A stretch of DNA of 64,000 nucleotides from Cyclaneusma minus (Eukaryota; Ascomycota; Leotiomycetes; Marthamycetales; Marthamycetaceae): positions 1,240,001-1,304,000 of the forward strand of contig JAKZHN010000007.1 of assembly GCA_037179335.1 (NCBI GenBank), given 5' to 3'. Below are positions 12,243 to 23,530 of this stretch, piece after piece; position 1 is the first letter of the stretch; the number at the start of each line of letters is the position of its first letter. Both the position numbers and the translations under genes were made by a program. The notes below the pieces were generated by a model. It was not told where the DNA came from. It ran no database searches and saw nothing but the letters and a program-made list of their open reading frames with translations.

Positions 12243-12366
12243 AAACAACCAGGAATATTCTCAATAACTAGGAATTATCCAGGTGCTTTGGAAAATCCCA
12301 AGTGATTTGGATTTTGGAACATTCCCAGAAATTGAAAGTATTCCGAGTGATTGGGAATATTGTCAT
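12243..12366 (+). repeat. 19-bp degenerate minisatellite, array A
   Basis: About six degenerate copies are read, including AACAACCAGGAATATTCTC, AGAAATTGAAAGTATTCCG and AGTGATTGGGAATATTGTC, mostly spaced 19 bases apart. The array sits between the 3' ends of the Sec14-like and PhzF genes. Confidence 0.75.
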
Positions 12367-12561
12367 CCACTGAATCTCCACCGTATTCAGACTTTCTCCA
12401 TGGCACTGTACAAACGACCGACTACAAAGGTTCCGAAAGTCGCCTGTGTTCCATCCATCAATTAGCTTCTTAGCCAGCGGAACTCAAGCAAAGCTGAGCC
12501 CCAGATGATATGCAGCTTTGACCCACATGGCAGATAGTTGTCTTCCGACCTGTCCCTCTCA

Positions 12562-13491
12562 TCAAATGTTCAAAGTCCCCTCCATAACCTCCACCGCATC
12601 ACCACTCAAGAACACCGCTTCGATCTCTCCCTTCTTGAGCACCACCTCAACACCAATCTTCGACTCCCTCCCCATCTCCACCTCCTGCGTAATAGCAAAC
12701 TTCCGGCGTCCCTTCTTCTCTTCCCCTTTCAACGCCAGAAAACAAGAAAGAGCGCAAGCTGCGGAGCCCGTCGCCGGATCTTCGCCCGGAATATCCGCCT
12801 CGAATAGCCTACATTGCATTTCCTCGCTGCCATCCGCCTGAGTCCCCAAAACATAATAATACTTCCCCAGAAACCCCTCATTCCAGCCTTCATCCAACAA
12901 CAGCGCCGCTTCCAGACGCGGCTGCGTCCTCTTCGCCCTGCTCAACAGCTCCAAAGTAGGGAGATTCACTAGCAAAAAGGTGACACCTTTTACAATTGAA
13001 ACGAATGTCCCTTTGTGTTCGTATTCTGCGAGACCAGATGCACTGGATGATAGCCAGGCTGCATCTCTGGGAATGTGCGAATCGTGTATATGCACCTTGA
13101 AAGGGATACTAGCCTCTGCCTTGAAGCTGCCCGTGGTGGCGCCCGTTTCTAGCCGTTTGATGGACATTTTCCCAGCCTTGACATTGAAGAAGACTTCGGA
13201 GGCCTGAGGTGCAAGATGCTTCAAAACGTAACAAGCGGTGCCGATTGTGGGGTGGCCAGCCCATGGTATTTCGGAACCAGGGATGAATATGTCGACGGTC
13301 CATTCGGTGGTTGAGGAAGAGGGGTTGTGGTGCAGGAAGACGGTTTCTGAGAGGTTGAACTCGCCGGTAATGGCGAGCTTTTGGGATCGTGTTAGGGATA
13401 CTGAGGGTGGGACGTGGACGATGGCGAGGGGGTTGCCGGTGTAGATGGTTTTGGTGAAGACATCCACGATGTTGTAGGCGAGAGAAGACAT
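12562..13491 (-). CDS. PhzF family isomerase/epimerase-like protein
   Basis: A single-exon gene of 309 aa. The PhzF fold is shown by the N-terminal block VDVFTKTIYTGNPLAIV, the NLSETVFL stretch that carries the family's catalytic glutamate, AGHPTIGTACYVL, and the C-terminal GEDPATGSAACALS glycine-rich loop. PhzF-like proteins catalyse proton shifts or isomerisations. In fungi most members have no known substrate and no link to phenazines. The start at the ATG at 13491 (MSSLAYNIVDVF) fits the family better than the upstream in-frame GTG. No metabolic cluster surrounds it, so the substrate cannot be inferred. Confidence 0.88.
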   Translation of the reverse strand: MSSLAYNIVDVFTKTIYTGNPLAIVHVPPSVSLTRSQKLAITGEFNLSETVFLHHNPSSSTTEWTVDIFIPGSEIPWAGHPTIGTACYVLKHLAPQASEVFFNVKAGKMSIKRLETGATTGSFKAEASIPFKVHIHDSHIPRDAAWLSSSASGLAEYEHKGTFVSIVKGVTFLLVNLPTLELLSRAKRTQPRLEAALLLDEGWNEGFLGKYYYVLGTQADGSEEMQCRLFEADIPGEDPATGSAACALSCFLALKGEEKKGRRKFAITQEVEMGRESKIGVEVVLKKGEIEAVFLSGDAVEVMEGTLNI

Positions 13492-14141
13492 GATGATGAT
13501 TATGGATGGTGATGGCGGTTTGTTGACGATTAATGACACAACGCCGACTTGAGAATTGAGACAGTCCGAGGGGTCCTGGGCTCAGAGAATGGAGGTTACT
13601 TTGAATTTGTAGGTAGGTCCTGGAAAGAAGTGGAACTCGTGGTCAATTCTGTGATTCATTGGCGCCTATGAGCAGGAGTCACTTGTCGTATGACTTCGCT
13701 CGTCCCAGCAATCAACGATCGTGGGGGCCGATTCACCCCAATTATTACACTGGTCACCATATGATAGCAATAAGGGGCCAGGGGCCAATCCCAGTAGAAA
13801 CAGCAGAGTAGGTAGCGCAGACCATTGTAATTCCACGAACCCCTCTTCTGGGCAAGAGAGCAAGAAATCCATGAAAAGTAGTAGGTAGCCAAAGATCGAA
13901 GAGGCAAAATAGTACAATAACTATAGAAGGAAAGACGAGCGACTTGCCTTTGATGTCACACCGACATTTGACACTTACCAACTTCGGTCTGGTCATATGT
14001 ACGTCTTATCTGGAACCTTCAACATCATGGCTCAAGATCGAACGTAGATACATAGCATACCAAGTGAGGCCTCGTATAGGGTAGACAACGCAACTCATCC
14101 CAGTGCTTTAAAGACCCCAAGTCCTTCGTATCCTCTGGAAG
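13492..14141. other. Intergenic region between divergent genes, no gene seen
   Basis: 650 bases lie between the PhzF start (minus) and the GNAT start (plus). Overlapping minus-strand ORFs at 13656-13996 occur in several frames with no motif or good start and look non-coding. Confidence 0.5.
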
Positions 14142-14775
14142 ATGGCAGCCACGATCAGACAAGCGACACGTGAAGGTGAATATTCTCTTTCAAAGCTCTG
14201 CTGTGGAACAATGCCTCCGAGAAAGCATTCTGATTTGATATTGACAGTATCCCGTACCAGACGTCCCAACAATCCACCAGCTGGTGATGGAGCTGGCCGA
14301 ATATGAGCACGCTGCCCACGAAGTCCAAGCAACTCATGAATCGCTCGGCTCAACGCTCGCCTTTGCCGCTTCCCCAGAGGTATCAATCCACAACACCACC
14401 CCCTCAGACGGTGACCGCATTTCCCCCTCACGGCCCGCCAAATGCCTTCTCCTATTCAACCCCGCTGGTGAGCCTGCCGGCATGGCACTCTACTTTTACA
14501 ACTACAGCACTTGGCGTTCCAGTGCAGGAATATATCTAGAAGATTTGTTTGTCCGGGAGAAAGAGAGGGGAAAGGGGTATGGGAAAAGGCTGCTTGTGGA
14601 GTTGGCGAAAGAGGTTGTGGGGATGAAAGGAGGCAGGTTGGAGTGGAGTGTCTTGAAGTGGAACAAGCCGAGTATTGAGTTTTATGAACGCATGGGCGCG
14701 AAGGCGATGGATGAGTGGGTGGGGATGAGAGTTGATGGGAATGCGTTGAAGAGGATGGCGAGCATGGAAGTGTGA
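14142..14775 (+). CDS. GNAT family N-acetyltransferase
   Basis: Two exons, 14142..14175 and 14261..14775, give 182 aa. The first exon encodes MAATIRQATRE and joins DVPTIHQLVMELAEYE, the usual N-terminus of this family. The acetyl-CoA binding motif A is seen as YLEDLFVREKERGKGYGKRL, with the R/Q-x-x-G-x-G/A pattern RGKGYG near residue 133. The C-terminal WNKPSIEFYERMGA is the motif B region. It resembles diamine/thialysine-type acetyltransferases (SAT2-like), but the acceptor cannot be fixed from sequence. It converges on the LYR gene with about 90 bases between the stops. Confidence 0.87.
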
Positions 14776-14867
14776 ATCCGAAGCTATCAGACATGTGTAA
14801 ATCTTGCAATACAAGAGAAAATCACACAAGAGAGGGTGATTAACTGTTCAGAAAAGGGGGGTTATTT

Positions 14868-15881
14868 TTATTTTCTGCCCCTACGCCTTTTTAGACGCCC
14901 CTTGGCGACTGGCACATTCCCTTCGGACGTTGGAGCAAATAGCTCTAGATCTGCAAGGCCTGCACGACTTATCTCCCCACGGGACGCTGCTGACAATCCT
15001 TCACCCCAAGTTACAACCCATTTGTTCATTTCGGTATCTCTGGTCATCATAGGACTCATATTCCATATCTTCGCCCATAATCGTTGCATCGTTCTCGCAT
15101 TTATCTCCCGCGGCGTCTTCCTCTCATAGGTATAGGACAACTTGTTATGTGCCACGGCGGCTGAGATCGGCGTCGTCAAGTACTTCAGATCCAATAAAGA
15201 CTCCTCTTCCTCCCTTATCCGGGACCGTCGAGCTGGAGCGCCAGGCCATTTGATTTCGCCGACCGCGAGCTGGCGAAGTCGGTGCCACTCTTGCTCGGGT
15301 AGAGGAGGCAGCACTTTGTCGAGAGTATCTGCCCAGAACTTATCGATCAAGCCCTTCTCCCGCTTCTTTGGCAGTGGACGGCCCCAGATATTCTCTGTAG
15401 GCAGCTTGGGGCTCGTGCGGCGGACAGTTCCCCGGTTTTCAACAGATTCGAAAAAAGGTTGATTGGCGTGGCTCTTGAGGAGTGCCTCGAGTTTGGGATA
15501 TGGCTGATTCAATGGGCGTTTGGGCGACTGTCCGAGAGCCTTCCTCAAATGGTCCTCCACTACTGTGGTAGGCTTGGGGGTATTCTTCTCGTCTTCGACT
15601 CTCATCTGATCGAGCAGCTCGCGCCTTCGCCTGCCAGCGCGGCCATAGGTAAGCATGAGAAGGCGCCACAGGCCCTTGTGTTCGCCATTGCTCGCTCGCT
15701 GCAGAACATGGAGAGCCTTGTGGGCTTGGCTCTTATCGAAAGGGCGGCCGTGGTTGCGAAAGCGAGAGATGGTATACTTGTGGATGTACTTCTTCGCAGC
15801 GTCGTCCGGCAGGTAGGAAGCTTCGCGGAGGAGAGAGCGGCAGAGGTGCAAAGCTTCAGTCGGGAGCTTTTTGGTAGCCAT
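14868..15881 (-). CDS. LYR (Complex1_LYR-like) protein, 337 aa
   Basis: A single-exon gene. The N-terminus (LHLCRSLLREASYLPDDAA, then a Tyr/Arg-rich helix YIHKYTISRFR) matches the LYR fold, with Cys in place of the usual Tyr in the L-Y-R tripeptide. Small LYR proteins act in mitochondria as assembly factors with acyl carrier protein. This one is much longer than the typical 80-130 aa; the remainder is basic and contains no second domain I recognise. The ATG at 15881 is preferred over the TTG six bases upstream. It is divergent from the Mbp1-type gene. The LYR call is moderate. Confidence 0.68.
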   Translation of the reverse strand: MATKKLPTEALHLCRSLLREASYLPDDAAKKYIHKYTISRFRNHGRPFDKSQAHKALHVLQRASNGEHKGLWRLLMLTYGRAGRRRRELLDQMRVEDEKNTPKPTTVVEDHLRKALGQSPKRPLNQPYPKLEALLKSHANQPFFESVENRGTVRRTSPKLPTENIWGRPLPKKREKGLIDKFWADTLDKVLPPLPEQEWHRLRQLAVGEIKWPGAPARRSRIREEEESLLDLKYLTTPISAAVAHNKLSYTYERKTPREINARTMQRLWAKIWNMSPMMTRDTEMNKWVVTWGEGLSAASRGEISRAGLADLELFAPTSEGNVPVAKGRLKRRRGRK

Positions 15882-16466
15882 GGACAAGAAAGGTCAAATC
15901 GACATTGAAGGACTCAGGACTGGGGGAAGCTGTTTCAGCCTCAGGCCCCGCACCGACGCGACGTGAAATCAAAGTTAGCCTCTCAAACTTGGCACGAAGT
16001 CCGCATTTCAGTCGTGCTGGATAGCCTGACTTTTCGCGACCATCATGAATTTGGCACAGCTGCAGAGCGGCGGTTAGCGGTACCAGAGAATCAAATTGGC
16101 TGGGCCCGAGGCCTGGCGTGGATGACGCCGATGTCCTTCCAGCCACCTTTCCCCCAATTTTGGCTTTTCTGTAGCCACTTAACAACGCGTCAACTACGCG
16201 AAGAAGGCCTATCGTAAGCCTCAATTTGCCGTGCTGTAAATCGACGTGTAGTGCTTGCGGCCTCGACGCGCCCGGAAGCGAATCGCGCTCGAAAAGCTGC
16301 CTGCCCTCGCTTGCCTCGATCCGTCCCCTCCCTTCGCTGTCGCCATCCTCTCTCCCAACTTGCATGGCCTCGGCGACTGTCACCGCTACCCCTTCCAGTC
16401 CGTAGTCTATTGATCCAATCCCACTGAGCCTGTCATCCCGCTATCGCGCATCAAGGAACCGGCAGG
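15882..16466. promoter_or_regulatory. Divergent promoter with MCB-like ACGCG elements
   Basis: The 585-base spacer between the LYR protein and the Mbp1-type gene contains ACGCGT at 16185-16190 and ACGCG at 16196-16200 and 16266-16270. ACGCGT is the known MBF binding site (MluI cell-cycle box). The sites lie 200-280 bases upstream of the Mbp1 start. Confidence 0.5.
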
Positions 16467-19010
16467 ATGTCGCAGTCGCAGCAGTCGCAGCAGTCGCAGT
16501 CCTTCAGGGCTGCTTATGGCGACGAGCCCAGTAATAGCCAGCAGAGCAATCCTCCTCCGCAGATCTATTCCGTGCGCATCACTTCTCCCCCTTGTCTCGC
16601 TCTAGCTAACTTGCTGGACAGGCTGTCTATTCCGGAGTCGACGTATACGAGATGGAGATCAACGGTGTCGCAGTCATGCGCCGTCGCAATGACAGCTGGC
16701 TGAATGCCACCCAGATCCTAAAAGTTGCTGGTGTTGAGAAAGGAAAGCGCACAAAGGTTCTTGAAAAAGAGATTCTGATTGGTGACCATGAGAAGGTCCA
16801 GGGTGGCTACGGAAAATACCAGGGCACTTGGATCAAGTTTGATCGTGGTCGATCGTTTTGCCGCCAATATGGTGTAGAAGGACTCCTACAGCCTCTATTG
16901 ACATATGATATGGGACAAGATGGTGGTGTGGCCGGACAAGGAGGTCTCGACACACCAACCAAGGAGCAAGCCATGGCAGCCCAGCGAAAACGTCTGTACA
17001 GCTCAAGTCAAGAAAATAGGTCAACAGGCCAATCCACAACTTTCTTCAAGAACATCTCAAATTCAGCAGCTCAGGCTGTTGCCGCCATCAGCAAGGCAAG
17101 ATTCGACTCACCCGGACCACGTTCACGCAACAGTCTCAATCGGCCACCAAGCTTTAGCAGACAGTCATCCCAACAGCACCTGGACTCCCAGGAAAATGGG
17201 TTTCCCGGAGGATCTCAGCAGAGTATGGCAAGCTTTGCGTCCGAAAATAGCTTTGGTCAACAAGATTCTGCCTATGCTACTCAGCTGCCCCAGTTCTCTC
17301 ACGCTGGAAACAGTGAATTCCACGAGCCTCCACGGAAGCGAATGAGGACCGCCCTTCCTAGTGGTCCAGGGGAAGCCTTTGATATGTCTATGCAGAGTGA
17401 GCGAGAACAGACTCCCACTGAACCCAATGAGTCTTTCATGTATCGCCAGAATCCCGATGAAGACTCGCCAATGTCTCTGGCACCCCTTCCGATGCAGCAT
17501 ACCCCGGCTGCCGAGGCAAAGAGGGCTCTACTCGTGTCTCTCTTCACCGACCCTAGCCGCAATGATTTCAGTACTCACGAAGCCTTCACAACTATGTCGG
17601 GAGAAGAGTTTGATGTGCCCGTTGACGCCAGTGGACATACTGTCTTACATTGGGCAGCTACACTGGCAAGAATGAACCTACTGCGAGCTTTAATTGCCAA
17701 GGGTGCTAGTATCTACCGGGTCAATGGAGGAGGAGAGACAGCCCTGATGAGAGCTTGTGCCGTTACCAACAGCCTGGACACCAATAACTTTACCGATCTC
17801 CTCGAGCTGTTGGGACCAACCATTGAACTGAAGGATTGCCGTGGAAGGACTGTACTTCATCATATTGCTGTTACTTCTGCTGTCAAGGGCCGGAGTGCAG
17901 CAAGCAAGTACTACCTAGAGGCATTACTGGAGTTTGTCGTCCGATCAGGAAGTGCACCTAACAGCCAGCAGTCATTCAGCGGTGCTCCAGCCCCCAAGTT
18001 CATGGGCATTGGTCGCTTCATATCCGAAATTGTCAATGCACAAGACAAGTCAGGTGATACAGCACTGAATATTGCAGCTCGTGTTGGGAACCGTAGTATC
18101 ATTTGCCAGCTCATTGAAGTCGGTGCAGATGCTGCTTTGCCAAACAGGGCAGGTCTTTGTCCACTGGATTTTGGTGTCGGGGACCCAGCAGAAGTAAGCG
18201 AAGGCAGGCGAGATCCCTTCGATAGTCCAGAAAAGACCCTAGCCGGGAAGAGTGCAAAAGAATGCCAAAAGGACATTATAAGCTGTAAGCACATATATCT
18301 CACCCCTTCCAGACCATATCTAGCTAACACACCCTCAAGCAATCACCTCCCTCCTGACCGAAGCGGACAAGGAATTCACAGCCGAGCTCGCCTCCAAAAA
18401 ATCCAGTATTGACACCATCCGGGCCCAGCTGCGAGAATCTGCTCGTCGTCATCTCAAAGAGAAGCAGCGTCTGCAAGACTACCAAGACCGCGCCAGAGAA
18501 ATCTCAGCCATGCGGCAACGGATGATTAATCTGCAGCGCGTCCGACAGGAAGAGCGCTCGCGTCAAACAGGCCAGCAGAATCACCAGTTTGTCAACATGA
18601 ACGGCAAAGAAACTGCCATGCGGCTCGGCGATGCTGATAAAGGGATCATGATCTCAGAGAGTGCGGTCATGCTGCTTGGAGAGAGTAGTGACAGAGAAGG
18701 ACATGTACTGCTGAACCCATTCCAACAGAGGCGATTATTGGACCAACTGCCTCCTGTGCATGTCTTGAAGGCAAGGCTGAATGCATACAGAGCAAACAAC
18801 AAGGTACTGAGCGAAAATGTGAGGCAGCTGCAAGCAAAAAGTTCGGAACTGGAGGACAAGTACAAGAAAGTCATTAGTATATGTACGAAAGTGGAGGAAG
18901 ACAAGATCGATGATTTGTTAGGGAACCTATCCAGAGCTGTGGACAGTGAGGGTGACGATCTGGAACTGGCCAGGGTCAGGGAATTCTTATCTTCGGTCGA
19001 AGGTGTGTGA
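16467..19010 (+). CDS. APSES/ankyrin transcription factor, Mbp1-like (MBF subunit)
   Basis: Three exons, 16467..16571, 16622..18284 and 18340..19010, give 812 aa. After a Gln/Ser-rich start (SQSQQSQQSQ) comes the APSES/KilA-N DNA-binding domain, about residues 38-140, with MRRRNDSWLNATQILKVAG and GTWIKFDRGRSFC. Ankyrin repeats follow near 370-450 (TVLHWAATLARMNLL) and 505-550 (GDTALNIAARVGNRS). The C-terminus is a coiled coil rich in Arg, Gln and Glu. This order is that of Mbp1, Res1 and Res2, which bind ACGCGT with Swi6-type partners and drive G1/S genes. It is the Mbp1 rather than the StuA class because of the ankyrin repeats. Confidence 0.9.
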
Positions 19011-19303
19011 TGGTGGCTGGACGGCTGGCAATGTGGCATTTGTTGCAAGGACGGCGTCGACGGTGTTCTTGGGCACTTCTGCATTTGCGTGGAGTTGGTC
19101 TGGTGGTTTGTTATGGTTGAATAAGGACAGGGCAGGAGGACTTCAAGCTCTTTCTGCATCAAGTGCCGTCTGGCTGCAGACTTGTCACTACTAGGTACAC
19201 ATCAATTGAAATGTCACAGTGCGTCACTATACAGTCGGGCGAAACAAGTCTGCACCCTAGCTTAATAACATGTGTAGCAGTGGTCCAATGGACTTTTGTT
19301 TCC

Positions 19304-19341
19304 AGTTATTTAGGATATTTCCAATCCTTTGGAATATTCCT
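19304..19341 (+). repeat. 19-bp degenerate minisatellite, array B (two units)
   Basis: Two adjacent units, AGTTATTTAGGATATTTCC and AATCCTTTGGAATATTCCT, lie downstream of the Mbp1-type gene. Confidence 0.6.
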
Positions 19342-19543
19342 TGTTGAGTGTAAATAAGGGGCGGGGGTTGAGTCAATAGCACGTGGTGAACTAGGTAGGG
19401 GTGAAGGCAGTATGCATTGGTGACTAGAGAAGGAAGCTCTCTCTTGGGGAGAGACCTCTCCTTAGCTCTGAGCTACAAGGAGCCTAGACTAAGATCACAA
19501 AGGACAGTAATTCCAGGATAATCATATCCTATCCAAACATTCC

Positions 19544-19728
19544 TACAGAATGGGAATGTTGCTAGAGATTGGGAATATCTCTAGAAATTGGGGATATTTC
19601 TACTCATTCGGAATATTCAGGTTCTCAATTTTTAGGAATATTCCCAATCTCTAGAGATATTTTCCCAATTTTCGGGAATGGTATTAAATAATTTATAAAT
19701 ACTGGGGATACTCCCAATTATTGGAGGT
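19544..19728 (+). repeat. 19-bp degenerate minisatellite, array C
   Basis: It begins with three clean units (ACAGAATGGGAATGTTGCT, AGAGATTGGGAATATCTCT, AGAAATTGGGGATATTTCT) and continues with irregular copies that share GGAATATTC and CCCAAT to about 19728. It is intergenic between convergent genes. Confidence 0.75.
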
Positions 19729-20071
19729 GAGGGCTCACACCTTTTTCACCTGATTGTATGAAGAGACAAAGGGGCACGACCGCTCAGCCTCGCTCTGGAA
19801 AAGCAGAAAATTCATTGAAGTAACACTGTCCCATAAATGACGGGTCCTGGCAAGCTACAACGTGATTTTGTGCCCATCTCTTTCGGAATGGTAAAAGCAA
19901 CGCTAGGAATTCTCCTCCGGTTCTGCTCATTTGCTCTTGGAGGCTCTCTGCGCCTTACATCTCCAACATTGGCAGTATGGCTTCATCTTGTGTTCCGCAT
20001 CGGCTCGATCCACACCAAATTGTGGATTAGAGTCCTCATAACTAGAAATCATCATATCAGCGAACGTTATT

Positions 20072-20226
20072 TGAAGGAAATGGGGATATCCCAAGTGCTT
20101 GAGGAAATTCGAAGGGTCTTGGGAAATTCAATGGAACTGGAGACTTTTGAAGGAAGTGGGGAAATTCGAAGGAATTGGGAATATTTGAAGGAATTGGGGA
20201 TATGCGAAGTAACTGGGAATATTCGA
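20072..20226 (+). repeat. 19-bp degenerate minisatellite, array D (about eight units)
   Basis: This is the most regular array. Units such as AAGGAATTGGGAATATTTG, AAGGAATTGGGGATATGCG and AAGTAACTGGGAATATTCG follow each other every 19 bases. It ends about 40 bases from the stop codon of the convergent gene at 20267-22611. Confidence 0.85.
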
Positions 20227-20266
20227 TATCCCTTCGCCCGTCCCACGCCATTTCCAATGAAGTGAC

Positions 20267-22611
20267 TTACCCGAATATCTCTCCGTTTCTCAGTCTCTCT
20301 CTGGCCTCGATGGCCTCCTTGATCGACTGGAACTCGACGATAACTTGCATTCCCTCTTCCGATTGGACATAACGCCGTTTATCGCCTACAAGCATAAACG
20401 AAGTAAACAGCATTTGCAAGCGATATGCGAGCTCCTCTTGAAGCTCCTCTCTCTTCTTGTCGAGCCTGATGTTTTGAAGCATCAGAGTTCTTGTGGCCCC
20501 GTTGATGGCCCACTTGAACAGCTCCTCGTTCGGAGCAACTTTCGAATGCACCTGCGCACCATGATAGAAGTCGGCCTCGATTTGCAGATCCCGATTTTCT
20601 TGAGCGGTCCCATTTTCCCTGATAGCAGCAACATGGCAAACCATATCTTCTGCCTCTCGAGCACGGAAAAAAATGACAATTGCAAGTCGCTCTCGAGGGT
20701 GGAATTGCATCTCTTCGATCAGACCTCCGAAAGCGCGCGCAGCGATCCGTCCAGGACTGTATTCCACGATTTGGTGGAGTCTAACAACGACAGCACGTCC
20801 TCGACGGCTTGCATGCATCTCTTTGCGGAGTTCACGCTCCTGGTTTCCGGTGAGCATAGTGTGGAAGGCCACTTTCGTGTCCTCCGGGATTTGCAACTCT
20901 GGGCTATCGTCCACATCTCTTAGTTCCTCAAGCGTGCCCCCGAGGGAAGATGCCCTCGAAATGTTCCGCCCTCCCGTTGACTGACTGGCGGAAGTGGAGC
21001 CGGCCTTGAAAGAGCTCTGCTCCTGAAGAAGTTCGTCTAACAGCGTAGATTTGCGACCATACGCCGAGCCGGCAGTGGAGGGCGCTGCAGCAAACTCAAG
21101 GAGCTCGTGAAGCAAGCTTTTCGTGGCTGCCTCGGACCTCTTTGGGTGAGGCCGTCTAAGAGGTTCTGAGAAGACCGAGTCGGCTGGGAGATAATATGGT
21201 TAGTAACAACAGATATTTACAGCTAGGACAGGATTCTCACCATCGCCAGTGTAATAGTGCTGATCAGAGTCGGCAACAGAAGCAGCTCGAGTAGTCCCAC
21301 CTAAGCTTGATACGACCGAACTCTGGCGAGGAGTGCTGAGTGCTCTCTCACTCTCGTAGTCGATGATACTCCTCACAGGCACGCGGCGGGTGAAGATATC
21401 GGGAATTTTGGACTCCTCGGAGGTGTCCACATCAGCAGCGCCCGGTCGACCTTCAAAGAATCGGATCGGCTTTCTGCGTCTGGCCAACAGCGCTGCTCGG
21501 AGCATGGGATCCATTTCCTGCCAACGCCTATAAGCTTCCATAGCTCGGAGCTGGTCACATGTTAGTCAATGATGTTTGTACGACGAATACGTCGGCCCTT
21601 TCTTGCAAGGTAAAACTCACCATCTCGCTGTCAAGTTCAGACAACACGTCCTTGCGTCCTTTCCTAAGTCTCTTTGAGATGGCACCGCGATCCTTTCCAT
21701 CAATGTAATTATTATCGCGGTCCAGGTATTGCAACCTCGGGTCCGCAGCCGAAGAGACAGAGCTCACGACTTTGTCGTTCAGGCGATTCTGAACAAGGCC
21801 GAATGTCGTTGGAGGCAGCAAGCTCGTGTTGCGTTGCTCGGCCAATGTTCGTGCTGGCTGTACACCTCGCAAAACCTCCTGCGGGGAGGCGAAGTTGAGT
21901 CTGACCGACGGGTCTATGTCCAAGTTCCGATTCTCGAACCTTTCGTCCAGGGCCTCGTTCTCAGAGTGCATACGAGCGTTTGGACCAAAAACGCCGACGA
22001 TGCTCGAATTGCGTGGGTCATTGGGGTCCATTTCGTTGGCATCCGCCGCTGACACTCCCCGCGGGGTTGATCCACCCGAAGCAGCGGTAGAACGCGCTTC
22101 CTGGGCTACTTCGTCGTATCTTCGCTTGCCCGTCATCGGGTCTTGCGTCGTCCAGGCTCCACGGTTGTCCTGCTGAACGTTGGCATATCTGAACGTATTG
22201 TTCCGCCGTCCGTACGGATCGTGGCGATTGAATTGAGGGGCAAACGCGGCAGGACCACTGTAGACTGATGAATCACCCCTCGAAGAGGCGTAGGGGTTGG
22301 ACAAGCTCGATGACACAGCTGCTGAGCTGGCAGTATCGCTGGCGTTGCCAGCCATAGCCCAAGCGGGGGTTGTATGGTCGACCTGTGGTGAAGTAAGTAC
22401 CTAAACCAAGGAGAATGGGCGCAGGAAGGGAGACTACCTCGTCATCGCTATCTTCATCCTCCCTCTGTCGTTGGCGTGCCAGCTGCTGGTTGTGGGGAGG
22501 AGCAGTAGACCCGTTCGACTGGCGGGCCCAGTTTCGGGAGTAGCTGGTGAGGTTATCCGAGTCTTGCGAGTAGGCTGACTGGTTCTCCCAGTCGCGAGAG
22601 TGGTCTGACAT
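20267..22611 (-). CDS. Unrecognised 720-aa protein with RRM-like C-terminal half
   Basis: Four exons, 22611..22438, 22382..21621, 21550..21241 and 21183..20267, close the frame. The first 350 residues are polar and probably disordered (Ser, Asn, Asp, Arg rich). The middle holds a conserved-looking block, RRWQEMDPMLRAALLARRRK. The C-terminal 250 residues carry alternating hydrophobic strands and helices (AVVVRLHQIVEYSPGR, RLAIVIFFRAREAEDMV, TLMLQNIRLDK, GMQVIVEFQSIKEAIEA) that look like two diverged RRM folds. That would suggest RNA binding, but the RNP motifs are not clear. The stop lies inside a perfect donor (CGG|GTAAGT), so a further spliced exon is possible. I do not know the function. 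Confidence 0.72.
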
Positions 22612-23530
22612 CTTGCTGGTACCAGTCAGCCAAAGACTGTTGAGAGATGGCAAGTGGTGAGAGCAGAAAAAGAAAGCTGCTGCTGGCGGGAATGGTGAAG
22701 GAGAGGTGCAGGGATCGCTCATGTGCAGATAATTGGAGCTATCACTCACGTGTACAGACGGAGACGACCCGAAGTCGCTCTGAAGGTGGGGTCAAAGGGT
22801 GTGAAGGGTGACACTCGCGGTTGGAGGGCCTAGAATTGCAGAGGAGGCGAAGAAGATGTAGTCAATGGCAGAGAGACGAGCCTCACAATGAGGCGGGGTG
22901 CCCGGGGATGGAGTTGGTATGGAAGAGGAGGTGGTATGAAAGAGGAGTTGGTTTGGAAGAGAAGTGGTATGAAAGAGGTGTTTGTATGGAAGAGGAGGTG
23001 GGTTTTGTTGCACATCGGCCACCGCCCGGAACTGGCACGGGCTGTACTAGTATTGATTGATGTGAGTGGGAAGCGTGAAGCCGTGGAGTGTGGGCGAGGT
23101 AAAGTGTAAACTTAAAGTACGTACCCAGATGTGGCTGCGGAGGCTGAGAAGTCAATGAGGAAAGAACTTAAAGTGCAGGTGAACTCTGCGGCCTTTGCCG
23201 TGCCTTGCCGCTCGCTCCTTCACACCTCCAGTCCCTCGGATTTATTCTGCGCCTTTAGATTCACGTTGTGTCCTGTCGATCGTCTTAATGTGATCCTAGT
23301 AAAACTCATAAGTTCCAGAGTCACTGATCTTTCATTCCGCCTCCGCCTTGATTCTCTCTACAAGAAGTATGTATGTCGATTCCGAATAGCGACGGAATTT
23401 ATTTCGCACCCGAGAGAAATATACGGACAAGTCGTCATGGAAAACACAGTACAAATACAATCCTCTATGATTCCTTCGCGCCGAATCTGATATCTACTCC
23501 GTCCCTAAGACACCTCCCGCAGTTCACCTA
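22612..23530. other. Intergenic region between genes on the minus strand
   Basis: 919 bases, including the purine-rich repeat at 22914-23000. Small ORFs here are repeat-derived and not credible. The part next to 22612 is the presumed promoter of the 720-aa protein gene; the part next to 23530 is the 3' flank of Sec7. Confidence 0.5.
22914..23000 (+). repeat. Purine-rich tandem repeat
   Basis: Repeated variants of GGTATGGAAGAGGAGG (with GGTATGAAAGAGGAG and GGTTTGGAAGAGAAG) run for about 85 bases, roughly 300-390 bases upstream of the 720-aa protein start. Confidence 0.7.

Noticed and set aside
12562..13491. Phenazine or secondary-metabolite cluster suggested by PhzF
   Set aside because: No neighbouring biosynthetic enzymes; neighbours are housekeeping genes. 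Fungal PhzF-like proteins occur without phenazines.
13656..13996. Overlapping minus-strand ORFs with Leu/Phe-rich product
   Set aside because: Three frames are open at once, starts are poor and no splice pattern gives a membrane protein.
16470..16500. CAG-type trinucleotide expansion
   Set aside because: It is a short Gln/Ser coding repeat at the start of the Mbp1-type protein, common in fungal transcription factors.
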